Notes under the pieces: generated by a model
Told to the model about the DNA's origin: nothing
Database searches by the model: none
Seen by the model: the letters and a program-made list of their open reading frames with translations, nothing else
Shown here: positions 8,130 through 16,043 of the stretch, piece by piece
Layout: every line of letters starts with the position of its first letter
How positions within the stretch are numbered: the first letter of the stretch is position 1
DNA from: Betaproteobacteria bacterium UKL13-2
Lineage (GTDB): Bacteria; Pseudomonadota; Gammaproteobacteria; Burkholderiales; Usitatibacteraceae
Direction of reading: 5' to 3'
DNA: 64,000 nucleotides
NCBI GenBank assembly: GCA_001602455.1
Contig: CP012157.1
Coordinates: 2,661,733-2,725,732, forward strand
Position numbers and translations under genes: made by a program

Positions 8130-9877
8130 GCTGGTAGGGTGCGGGGAGGCAACTTGTCAATGCGCCGCCCCGCCCGCCTCCACAGCCCCACTGGCTTCAA
8201 CCGTTGCGACCAGAATCCAAAGCGCTGGGCCAACCGCTGCGCCAACATCTCGCGCAGAATGCTACGCTTGATGATTTTATTGGTGAGTTTGGCGTCACGC
8301 CACCACCAGCCGTCCGTCTGCATGGCGGTGGCCGCAGCGACGAAGCGTTTTGCAACTTCCTCAAAGTCTGCATCGCTGTAGTTGAGCGAAAAGATAAAGC
8401 GGCCTGTCCCGACCCAGCTCAAGGCCAACCCCTCGGCCCGGAAGTAATACTGCAACATCCAGTTGTAGCGCGAGGGCTCGGTGTAACTCACCGTCCAGAT
8501 CGACGACAGATTGGCCACTTCAACCGGCAAACCCGCCTCACCCAGCATGATATTGAGCGACTCGGCGCGACGATTCCAGGTCGATTCCAGCGACGCATAG
8601 ACGGCTTGTATCTCCGGCGTCTCAATCTTCTCCAGAAAAACTTGCATCGCCCCCATCACATACGGATGCGAGTTGAACGTTCCCCTCGCAAAACAGATGT
8701 CCGCCGGGCGATCTGGATTGAAACGACGCATCCATTCACGCTTGCCGCATACCACGCCAACGGGAAAACCGCCGCCGAGGGTTTTGCCATAAGTGACAAT
8801 ATCGGCGTTGACGCCGAAGTGCTCTTGCGCCCCGCCGCGCGCGAGACGAAAACCGACAAACACTTCGTCAAAAATCAGCGCAATACCCCGTGCCGTGCAA
8901 ACCTCGCGCAACTGCTGCAGCCACGCGGTATAGGCAGCGCGGTCAAACTTGGCGTTACGGCCGCTATCGACCAGCGACGAGTCACCCGGCGCATTTTTAT
9001 TCGGATGCAATGCTTGCAGCGGGTTGACCAACACACACGCGATGTCGTTGCGTGTATTGAGAACATGCAGCGTATCGCGATCCATCTCCTTCAAGGTGTA
9101 GGTGTCACGCGGCGCAACGGGATTACCGGGGCCCGGCTGCACATCCTCCCACCAGCCGTGATAGGCGCCGCAGAAACGAACCAAATGCGTTTTGCGTGTG
9201 TGATAGCGCGCCAGCCGTACCGCCTGCATGACCGCCTCGGTGCCGGACATGTGGAACGACACTTCGTCCATGCCGGAAATCTCGCACAGCTTGGCCACAT
9301 TGCTGGCCACACACGGATGGTAAGCGCCCAGCACTGGGCCCATCGCGGCAACACGCGCGCTGCCTTCGGTCATGCAGGCTTTGTAGAAATCCACGCCGAA
9401 GACATTCACACCGTACGATCCGGTGAGGTCATAAAACACATTGCCGTCCAAATCAGTGAATGTGACGCCCTCGGACGACTGGATAAAGCTGCCGGTCTTC
9501 AGATGCTGCCGCAAAAACGCGCTGTACTGGTACGGCACCCGATAGGCTCCGGTGAACTGCAAATCGGAAATGCTTTCGGCGGCCTCTTGCGTCAGTGCGA
9601 CAGATTTGGTAAAGCGCTCACCGTAGATCGCCGACAGCCTGGCAAGCCCACTTTTTCGGCGTGTAATGACCTCATCCGGCGCACCGTCGGAGCCAAAAAA
9701 CTTGGCTTCGTCGTAGCTATAACCCGGCAACATTTTGGCCACGCGTTTGGCCATACGCGAGTGCCCGGCCAGCGAAGGGTGTTTAGCCATCGAAAGCTCC
9801 AAACGTCGCTTGGCTCGGGGCAGCGCCGCGACCAGCGCGGCAGCACCGGCGACCATCAATGTCAGTGTGGTATCCAT
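8126..9877 (-). CDS. Membrane-anchored class III aminotransferase (GSA-aminotransferase-like)
   Basis: PLP-dependent fold-type I enzyme, 583 residues, longer than the usual 420-460 because of extra N- and C-terminal parts. A hydrophobic segment (about residues 5-20) suggests a membrane anchor. Catalytic features are SGTEA (211-215), FDEV (336-339) and the Schiff-base lysine in YGKTLGGG (K365). The C-terminal 70 residues are basic. It resembles glutamate-1-semialdehyde 2,1-aminomutase but is not expected to be HemL. It faces psd with only 28 bases between start codons and overlaps the DUF962-like gene tail to tail by 4 bases (TTAA). A role in aminolipid head-group metabolism is inferred from these neighbours. 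Confidence 0.85.
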   Translation of the reverse strand: MDTTLTLMVAGAAALVAALPRAKRRLELSMAKHPSLAGHSRMAKRVAKMLPGYSYDEAKFFGSDGAPDEVITRRKSGLARLSAIYGERFTKSVALTQEAAESISDLQFTGAYRVPYQYSAFLRQHLKTGSFIQSSEGVTFTDLDGNVFYDLTGSYGVNVFGVDFYKACMTEGSARVAAMGPVLGAYHPCVASNVAKLCEISGMDEVSFHMSGTEAVMQAVRLARYHTRKTHLVRFCGAYHGWWEDVQPGPGNPVAPRDTYTLKEMDRDTLHVLNTRNDIACVLVNPLQALHPNKNAPGDSSLVDSGRNAKFDRAAYTAWLQQLREVCTARGIALIFDEVFVGFRLARGGAQEHFGVNADIVTYGKTLGGGFPVGVVCGKREWMRRFNPDRPADICFARGTFNSHPYVMGAMQVFLEKIETPEIQAVYASLESTWNRRAESLNIMLGEAGLPVEVANLSSIWTVSYTEPSRYNWMLQYYFRAEGLALSWVGTGRFIFSLNYSDADFEEVAKRFVAAATAMQTDGWWWRDAKLTNKIIKRSILREMLAQRLAQRFGFWSQRLKPVGLWRRAGRRIDKLPPRTLPA

Positions 9878-9905
9878 TCAATCACCTATCTTTAGAAGAA
9901 AAGTT

Positions 9906-10886
9906 ATGTCAGATATACGCGCAATTGTTGACAGTTCTGTGAACGCCGAACACTCCCCGTCGCCGACTTTGCCACCGACTTTGCCACCGAACTTGCCAGC
10001 GCCGCCAGCACCGCTTGCACCACGTTGGCGGGATCGTCTGCTCCAACAGGAAGATCTCAATTTCTTGCTGACCAACCGCGTGCCGCGAATTTTTCTGACG
10101 CGATTCATGGGTTGGTTTAGCAAAATTGAGCAACCGCTGATTCGTGATGCCTCAATCTGGGTCTGGCGCTGCTTTACGCATCTGGATTTAAGCGACGCAC
10201 GCAAACAATCGTTCACCAGTCTGCACGACTGTTTCACGCGCCAGTTGGTCGATGGCGCAAGAACCATCGATCAAGACACCACCGTCATGACATCACCGTG
10301 TGACGCCATCGTTGGCGCCCGTGGTGCCATCGAAGGAACGCAGGTGTTCCAAGCGAAAGGATTTTCCTATGCGCTGGCCGACTTGTTGGGCAGTGAAACA
10401 CTCGCCGAACAGTACCGTGACGGCACCTATGTGACGCTCCGGCTCACCTCAAGCATGTACCACCGGTTTCACGCGCCGCTCGATTGCCGTGTGACACACT
10501 TAACGTACATCTCGGGCGACACTTGGAACGTCAACCCGATTACGCTGAAGCGGGTCGAAAGACTATTTTGCAAGAATGAGCGCGCGGTGATTCACGCTGA
10601 GTCTCAAGGCCGTCGCATGCTGTTGGTTCCGGTGGCAGCGATTTTGGTGGCGAGTATTCGGCTGCACTTTCTGAATGTGCTGTTGCACCTGCGCTACCGC
10701 GGTCCTAACGAGATTGCTTGTGACGCAAGTTTTCGGAAAGGTGAGGAGATGGGGTGGTTCGAGCATGGCTCGACCATCATCGTGCTGGCTGAGAAGGGAT
10801 TCGCGTTGTGCGACGAAATCAACGTCGGCACACAAATGCGGATGGGGCAGCGGCTGATGCAAGTTCCCAGCATTGAACAGGCTTAG
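9906..10886 (+). CDS. psd: Phosphatidylserine decarboxylase proenzyme
   Basis: Converts phosphatidylserine to phosphatidylethanolamine at the membrane after self-cleavage to a pyruvoyl enzyme. The cleavage site is the GST in FEHGSTIIVL (Gly288/Ser289; the residue before is His, whereas LGST is the commonest form). Other motifs are SPCDA (Asp133) and MYHRFHAP (His196, His199). Length 326. The N-terminus carries a proline-rich 12-bp tandem repeat (TLPPTLPP). The start at 9906 is preceded by an AGAAGAAAAG stretch. It is divergent from the aminotransferase. A degenerate second copy lies at 14799-15000. Confidence 0.92.
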   Translation: MSDIRAIVDSSVNAEHSPSPTLPPTLPPNLPAPPAPLAPRWRDRLLQQEDLNFLLTNRVPRIFLTRFMGWFSKIEQPLIRDASIWVWRCFTHLDLSDARKQSFTSLHDCFTRQLVDGARTIDQDTTVMTSPCDAIVGARGAIEGTQVFQAKGFSYALADLLGSETLAEQYRDGTYVTLRLTSSMYHRFHAPLDCRVTHLTYISGDTWNVNPITLKRVERLFCKNERAVIHAESQGRRMLLVPVAAILVASIRLHFLNVLLHLRYRGPNEIACDASFRKGEEMGWFEHGSTIIVLAEKGFALCDEINVGTQMRMGQRLMQVPSIEQA

Positions 10887-11159
10887 TGGCGACGGGAACC
10901 GCCATAGCTGACCCTAAGCCGACACTCAGATTTCCCGAAAGCCGACCTTCGTTTGGTCGCGGAAAGTCCTAGGAGGCTCGGCTCCGATTGCTATCGGCTA
11001 AAAACAATTTGACCCAGACCCTCATGGCACTACCTTAAGCGAACATCTACTCTCAACTTAAAGACATCGGCTTGCCTAAACCGACTCCGAAAACCGTCTC
11101 CCCGGCGAACAACCACAGGGGTCGTGCCATGAGACCCAGACCCCTGATTGTCCGCAGCC
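10887..11159. other. Non-coding stretch after psd
   Basis: No convincing gene. CTCATGGCAC near 11022 and GTGCCATGAG near 11123 form a short inverted repeat, and GACCCAGACCC occurs at both places in the same orientation. It lies between psd and the RND remnant and looks like scar sequence from rearrangement. Confidence 0.4.
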
Positions 11160-11338
11160 GACATCTGTGCTGGCGTCAGACCTGAATAGGTCTAGATGAC
11201 ATTTACGGAAGGGATGGTCATTTCCGGCAGGATGTCGGTGGACATACGCTTGGCCGAAAGCAGACCAAACAACAGAATCAGTATCGCTAGCACGCCCATC
11301 GTGTATTTGTGCTGAAGCGCCTATTGAACAATCCACAT
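11160..11338 (-). pseudogene. Remnant of an RND efflux pump gene (N-terminus only)
   Basis: On the minus strand from the ATG at 11338 one reads MWIVQ, stop, ALQHKYTMGVLAILILLFG, then LLSAKRMSTDILPEMTIPSV, NVI, stop, TYSGLTPAQMS. This is the start of an AcrB/HAE1-type inner-membrane pump (first membrane helix and the porter-domain opening ...P.v.V.t.ysGlsp...). Two in-frame stop codons and the loss of about 1000 downstream codons show it is dead. It lies between psd and the btaA-like gene. Confidence 0.8.
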
Positions 11339-11590
11339 GGCGATTCCCTAGGTCGTCTCGTTGTCTTGTTGTTGGCTTGTGAGTAGCAAGCCCCACGTAA
11401 GCATGGCATGTCTGTGGCGAAAAAGTTCCTGGCGCGTCTCCCGTATTGGTTGTGCGTGGGTTAAAATGCTTTCAACTGAGCACTCGAGGCACGCTGAGCA
11501 AACCGGTGTGACGAATCGGACAAACAAACATCTGCCGCCGCTTTTCAGAAACGTCCAACGACAATTAGCAACGACAAATAGAGGCAGGCA

Positions 11591-12691
11591 ATGACATTGC
11601 CCCACGAATGCCAATTGCAATTCATTAAGCTAGCGTGTGATCTTCGCGTAAAAACGAGTTCAGCAATCAATAAAAGGACGCTTGAAATTCCTACACAGCG
11701 AAATCTGCTGCTTGGCGCTCGCGGGGCATTGCAGTTTGCGGTAGTCCGCGAAGACCCTAGGATCGAGCTCGAGGTGCTCGCCCGACACCCTTGCCAACGC
11801 CTGTTGTTGGTCACTTCCGGGGGCTGCACTGCGCTTGCTCTGCGGGCAGCCGATCCGCAGGTTTGCATCACCTTGGTAGACCCCAATGCCGAGCAGTTTT
11901 CGCACTTGGATCGAAAGCGCCGAGCATTGAGTGCACTGAGCGGCGACGCCTTGAAGGAAGCCTTCAATATTGGCCATTCGAATTCCACTGGTCTCTCGGA
12001 GTCAGGCAACTTTGAGGCGCTGTTTCGTGGCTTGCGGGGTTTTCTACACGACTTCGTATTGCCTTACGAGGCGTGGTCGCGATTGTTCAGCAATCAATCT
12101 CAATCCTCCGAAACACTTACTAGCGCGTTCGCCAGCCCCTACTGGCCGGTCGCCTTTCAGCTGTACTTCTCAAATACGCTGCTCAACACGATGTTCGGCG
12201 TTGACGCGACCCAACATGCCGCGCCGGGAAGCTACCCCGGCTACTTCCAAGCGCTGATCGAGCGCGGCTTGCGGCGCGCTGACGCGCATTGCAATCCGTT
12301 TTTGCACCACATCTTTTTGGGCCATTACGTGGATCGCCGCGAGTGCCTGCCGATCTTTCTCCAAACCCTGCCGTCACGGGCTGGCGATGATGAGTTCACC
12401 TACGTGCATGGCCGGCTCGAAGACGTAGCCAATCTTGGCGAGCACGACTTTGTTGATCTCTCCAACATTCTCGATTGGAGTACCCCCGAGGCCGTCGCAT
12501 GCTTGTGTGCGCATCTGGCAGAAGTCCTCCGCCCCGGTGCCGTCGTCATGTGGCGTCAACTCAACAACTGGCGAGACTTTGAGGCTTGCTTCAATGGCCG
12601 CTTCGCCTTCGACGCGGCATTCGGACAAGCATTGCAGGCACGGGACCAAAGCCTGTTCTATTCAAGTATCCATGTCGGAGTACGCCAGTGA
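11591..12691 (+). CDS. BtaA-like protein (DUF3419), S-adenosylmethionine 3-amino-3-carboxypropyl transferase
   Basis: 366-residue DUF3419 family protein. BtaA transfers the 3-amino-3-carboxypropyl group of SAM to diacylglycerol, giving diacylglyceryl-homoserine, the precursor of phosphorus-free betaine lipid. Visible family marks are VREDPRIE (about 52-59), the SAM-site block LLLVTSGGCTALALRA (71-86) with TLVDPNAEQ (94-102), and LSNILDWS near residue 290. It is somewhat shorter than typical BtaA (around 400). AGAGG lies before the ATG. No btaB methyltransferase is next to it; instead it overlaps a diiron-type gene by GTGA, suggesting a different end product. The acceptor could also be a non-lipid molecule. 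Confidence 0.8.
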   Translation: MTLPHECQLQFIKLACDLRVKTSSAINKRTLEIPTQRNLLLGARGALQFAVVREDPRIELEVLARHPCQRLLLVTSGGCTALALRAADPQVCITLVDPNAEQFSHLDRKRRALSALSGDALKEAFNIGHSNSTGLSESGNFEALFRGLRGFLHDFVLPYEAWSRLFSNQSQSSETLTSAFASPYWPVAFQLYFSNTLLNTMFGVDATQHAAPGSYPGYFQALIERGLRRADAHCNPFLHHIFLGHYVDRRECLPIFLQTLPSRAGDDEFTYVHGRLEDVANLGEHDFVDLSNILDWSTPEAVACLCAHLAEVLRPGAVVMWRQLNNWRDFEACFNGRFAFDAAFGQALQARDQSLFYSSIHVGVRQ

Positions 12692-13425
12692 TTCCCCGGG
12701 CTTTGAATGAGTTGATTGATGAGATTCTGGCCGACACGCCATTCCGAGACAATGCCTACTTCGCCGCGCTACGCGGCGGAACATTTGATCGCGAAGACTT
12801 CATTGAAACGCAGATTCAGTTTTACTTTGCGGTGGCTTTTTTCGGTCGACCGATGGCCGCGGTGGCGGCGAAAATTCCCAGTGCCAAGCTGCGTGTGGAG
12901 ATTCTTCGAAACGTCTGGGAGGAGCACGGCGAAGGCGACGAAGGGATAACCCATGGCTCCACTTTTCTCACCTTGCTCAACCGCCTCGACGGCATCACTC
13001 AATCTGATGTCGAACATAGCGTGCTCTGGCCCGAAGTGCGGCTGTTCAACACGATGCTCACCGGCGCATGCGTGATCGACGATTACTTGGTCGGTGTTGG
13101 CGTGATGGGCATGATTGAACGGATGTTCTCCGAAATCTCCGGCTGGATCGGTGCTGGCATTGTTGAGAGCGGCTGGCTCAAGGCTGAGCAGATGATTCAC
13201 TACAACGTGCATCAGGCGCTGGACGTGCGCCACTCAGAAGACTTTTTTGCCGTGTTGGCGCAACCCTTTGAGCGTGACGCTGACAGTCGTTATTTGATCG
13301 CGCAAGGGCTGCGCCTAGGCGCGTTTGGCTTCAATCGGTTTTACGAAGATCTGTTTGCTGCCCGTAAGCGGCGCATGTTGGTAGGAGTACGCACGTCGCC
13401 GGACGTCAATGACTGGGTTGGCTGA
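12688..13425 (+). CDS. Heme-oxygenase-like diiron oxidase (HDO, TenA/PqqC-like fold)
   Basis: 245 residues from a GTG start that overlaps the upstream stop (GTGA, 12688-12691); the frame is open further upstream but only within the btaA-like gene. Candidate metal ligands are E79 and H80 in NVWEEHGEG, H89, E144, and H175-x3-D179-x2-H182 in the segment HYNVHQALDVRH. The last triad matches the spacing in CADD/SznF/UndA-type heme-oxygenase-like diiron oxidases. Such enzymes do N-oxygenation, C-C cleavage or decarboxylation of amino-acid or fatty-acid substrates. Substrate unknown; the operon suggests a homoserine-type product of the upstream enzyme. Confidence 0.75.
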   Translation: MIPRALNELIDEILADTPFRDNAYFAALRGGTFDREDFIETQIQFYFAVAFFGRPMAAVAAKIPSAKLRVEILRNVWEEHGEGDEGITHGSTFLTLLNRLDGITQSDVEHSVLWPEVRLFNTMLTGACVIDDYLVGVGVMGMIERMFSEISGWIGAGIVESGWLKAEQMIHYNVHQALDVRHSEDFFAVLAQPFERDADSRYLIAQGLRLGAFGFNRFYEDLFAARKRRMLVGVRTSPDVNDWVG

Positions 13426-14244
13426 GTGAGCATTCGTGTCCTCGAATTAGCTGGCGACACATTCGCGAAGTTTCAGGATTCGATTCGCGCATTAGAACAG
13501 GGCATGACGTACCCCTTGGGCGATGATCGTTTCGCCATCGACCACGGTCAGGATTACTTCGCTTTTTTCCGACGCTTGGGTGACCTCGCCTACTTCGTTG
13601 CGCTCGACAACAACCAAGTGGTGGCGGTGTGTGCGGCAGTCAGGCGGCGGCTGCCGCGCTTTGCAGGCGCTGTCGCCGAAAAGGCGTGGTACATATGCGA
13701 TTTGAAGGTGCATCCGGACTACCGAAATCAGCGCATTCCATGGCAGATATTTCTGCACGGCTTCCCCGAAAAATACGCTCGCTGTCAACGCGGCTATGCG
13801 ATCAGCATGAACCCTGGCGATGGCAGCGCCAATCGCGTCGTACGGATGGCGACTCGGTTTCCGCTGGCTCCGATTTCTCTCGCGACTACGCTTGGAATCT
13901 ACTCGCTCTCAGCCGACCGAATGCGTGACATAGAAGGCGTTCTGCGCAGGCAGCTCGGCCCACTTGGCTACCTCAACTTGGGTGGCGCAAAAGACATCAT
14001 TCTGCAAAGTACTGGCGCAGCGATGCCGTTATTGCATTTGCAATATGGGCCTCCCGTCGAGACTGGCAACGCGCTGGTGCCGGCTGCGGTCGATGGCTAC
14101 GTCCACATGTTCTGTTTGCCAAGCGGCGATCCACTTGCGGTTGAGTTGCTCAAGCTTGATGTGCTGCCCGGCGCAACCGCGAGCATCGTTCACCACCGCA
14201 TGCCGCGCTGGAACTGGCGCTGCGTACTCACTAGCGACATCTAA
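13426..14244 (+). CDS. GNAT-family acyltransferase-like protein
   Basis: 272 residues, starting with GTG directly after the TGA of the diiron gene (no gap), so it is coupled to it. The central part YICDLKVHPDYRNQRIPWQI (about 89-108) is the beta4/alpha3 region of a GNAT fold, but the acyl-CoA loop reads RNQRIP instead of the usual R/Q-x-x-G-x-G/A. The C-terminal 120 residues are an extra domain not recognised here. It could acylate the amino group made by the BtaA-like enzyme, or be a non-catalytic GNAT relative. Function not assigned. Confidence 0.7.
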   Translation: MSIRVLELAGDTFAKFQDSIRALEQGMTYPLGDDRFAIDHGQDYFAFFRRLGDLAYFVALDNNQVVAVCAAVRRRLPRFAGAVAEKAWYICDLKVHPDYRNQRIPWQIFLHGFPEKYARCQRGYAISMNPGDGSANRVVRMATRFPLAPISLATTLGIYSLSADRMRDIEGVLRRQLGPLGYLNLGGAKDIILQSTGAAMPLLHLQYGPPVETGNALVPAAVDGYVHMFCLPSGDPLAVELLKLDVLPGATASIVHHRMPRWNWRCVLTSDI

Positions 14245-14316
14245 AACACTGGCCCGCCGCAAGGCTAAAAGGGGTACGCATATTTTCACAACACCGCACA
14301 TAAAAATATCGGCGCC

Positions 14317-14546
14317 TTAGTCGATGAATTTCAGCTTGCGGACTACAAACCGTAACTTGGTTCCCGGACTATAGCCGCGCTCCAGCAGGCGAACGGCTTC
14401 GCGCTTGAATTCCTTGCTAAACGTTTGACGTTTCCGGTCCGGATTGACCTTCGGCGTTTTCTTATCCACTACCACTTTGCTCATTTGACACCCCCTAAGG
14501 CATTGTTACCCTATTTAAAGTGTCCACCAAAACCGGGGTAGCTCCA
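14317..14546 (-). mobile_element. IS3-family remnant: left end and truncated orfA
   Basis: The minus strand from the ATG at 14484 encodes a 55-residue OrfA start (MSKVVVDKKTPK..., KRQTFSKEFKREAVRLLE), the HTH opening typical of IS3-family transposases. It breaks off after LERGYSPGTK and ends at a TAA (14317-14319). Upstream, 14521-14546 (TGTCCACC...GCTCCA) has the TG/CA ends expected of an IS3 terminal repeat. No orfB or second end was found, so it is a decayed fragment. Confidence 0.75.
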
Positions 14547-14644
14547 AGTCACAACGTTTTTGACTTGATTCGGCGGCTCAAAATATGAAATCAGAAAGCA
14601 CTCGCGAATGTCTGCCTCTGGCCGCTTTCCACTGTCCAGCGCGA

Positions 14645-14798
14645 CTACCGAACTTTGCTCAGGCGCTCTGCCATGCGCGTTTGCCAACCCGCACCTGTCG
14701 CTTTCCATCGGTCGATGACATCGGTGGGAAGCCGCAAGGAGATAAGTTTGCGCGGGTTAGTTGACACGGGTCTGCCGCCCTTGTTGACCTTCGCGCGC
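14645..14798 (-). pseudogene. C-terminal fragment of a BrnA-type antitoxin
   Basis: Minus-strand frame reading KGGRPVSTNPRKLISLRL, then PTDVIDRWKATGAGWQTRM and AERLSKVR, stop. This is the ribbon-helix-helix tail of BrnA (COG3514) antitoxins (GRP..., LRLD.DV...FKATG.GWQTR). The N-terminal half and the BrnT toxin are missing; the fragment stops exactly where the psd remnant begins (14799). Confidence 0.65.
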
Positions 14799-15000
14799 GC
14801 CGAGCAGTATCGCGACGGCACCGACGTCACAGTACATCTGATCTCGAGCATGTACCACCGCCTCCATGCAGCGCTTGCATTTCTGGGACGTATTGCTTCA
14901 CTTGCGGTATCGCGGGCCGAATGAAATTACTTGCGACGCACGATTCAAGCGCGGTACAGCAATGGGTTGGTTTGAGCACGGCTCGACCATCATTGTCTTA
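14799..15000 (+). pseudogene. Deleted and frameshifted second copy of psd
   Basis: AEQYRDGTDVTVHLISSMYH followed by RLHA matches residues about 167-200 of the intact psd product; then, one frame over, RLHFWDVLLHLRYRGPNEIT... to FEHGSTIIVL matches about residues 231-294. About 30 codons between the blocks are missing and both ends are gone. Many substitutions (for example D for Y, W for L) show that it is an old copy or came from a relative. Confidence 0.85.
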
Positions 15001-15092
15001 TTGGGCGCGATGACTGCAACGAAGCCGAGCGCAACCTTGACCACAACCAATATCGGTTTATGCTTCTTCGCCTTCTCCTTCTACATCTGGAG

Positions 15093-16043
15093 TCAGCTAA
15101 AAATTCGAATGACTCGGCCGATTGTCCAAAAGGCGGCAGTTCCGCCGATCGCGTAAAGCACTGGTGTGCGCCCTGCCACAATAATCGGCAGCTTGCCGAA
15201 CTGTCGAGCCAGAACATAGGCGAGACCAACGACAAATACTTGGCCGACTTCAACGCCGAGGTTAAATGTGACTAACGCAACGGCGAGATGATTGTCTGGC
15301 AACCCAATTTCTTTCAATGCGCCGGCAAATCCTAGCCCATGAACAAGACCAAACAAAAATGCCACCATCGCTGGCCAGCGTCTCGACAGGCTCATCTCCT
15401 TATGCAATGCTTCGTTCGCCACAAGCATGATTGACAGTGCAATGGTGGCTTCCACCGGCGCGACGCGAAGCGTCAGAATTTCGAGCGCACTGAGCGCCAA
15501 GGTCAGACTGTGAGCCAGCGTAAAGGCGGTGATCGTCCACAACAGCTTCTTGTTAAAGCCAACTAAAAACAGCAGCACAATCACAAACAGCAGGTGATCC
15601 GCACCGCTCAATATGTGCTCGACACCAAGCAGCACATACGCTTGGGCGATTTCACCCCATCCTCGTCCGTCCTCAGCCGCGCCATACAAGCGAACCGATT
15701 TCTGCCCCCCAGTAATCGTATAAACACGAGACTGTCCGTCGAGCCAAAATACTTTTACCAGCGCGGCTGAGTACCGCTGCCCGACACCTTCAATCGCAAG
15801 AGTGCCCTGTAGTCCGGCGTCGCCGCAACGAAGGATATTGGTTACCGCTTCACAACCATCTGGCCAAATGGGCTTTAGCACTTCACTCGCAGGCCGACTG
15901 CCGCTCGCGGTCCATTGCCACAAAAACTCGTTAGGCGATACCTGGCGGAGTTCCATTTCCGCCATACTCATTTCGTGCGCCGCGTTTGAGGTCGGAAGAA
16001 GCAACAATATGAGCCACGCGAGGACTCCAACGAATGTCTTCAT
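15093..16043 (-). CDS. HupE/UreJ-type membrane protein
   Basis: 316 residues: a signal peptide (about 1-21), an extracytoplasmic domain of about 120 residues, then six or so membrane helices with GVEHILSGADHLLFVIVLL, FTLAHSLTLALSAL and FGLVHGLGFAGAL. These His/Asp/Glu-containing helices are the HupE/UreJ family core, a family linked to nickel or cobalt uptake, but this longer subgroup is often found with secreted hydrolases. It overlaps the upstream PpiC-like gene by ATGA (16040-16043), so the two are one operon. Specific function not known. Confidence 0.8.
   Translation of the reverse strand: MKTFVGVLAWLILLLLPTSNAAHEMSMAEMELRQVSPNEFLWQWTASGSRPASEVLKPIWPDGCEAVTNILRCGDAGLQGTLAIEGVGQRYSAALVKVFWLDGQSRVYTITGGQKSVRLYGAAEDGRGWGEIAQAYVLLGVEHILSGADHLLFVIVLLFLVGFNKKLLWTITAFTLAHSLTLALSALEILTLRVAPVEATIALSIMLVANEALHKEMSLSRRWPAMVAFLFGLVHGLGFAGALKEIGLPDNHLAVALVTFNLGVEVGQVFVVGLAYVLARQFGKLPIIVAGRTPVLYAIGGTAAFWTIGRVIRIFS

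Noticed and set aside
8204-9895. 563-codon open frame on the plus strand opposite the aminotransferase
   Set aside because: Shadow of the aminotransferase: rich in His, Arg and Gln as antisense frames of GC-rich genes are, with no recognisable domain.
11361-11594. 77-codon open frame before the btaA-like gene
   Set aside because: No ribosome binding site, unusual composition, and it overlaps the scar region and the btaA-like leader.
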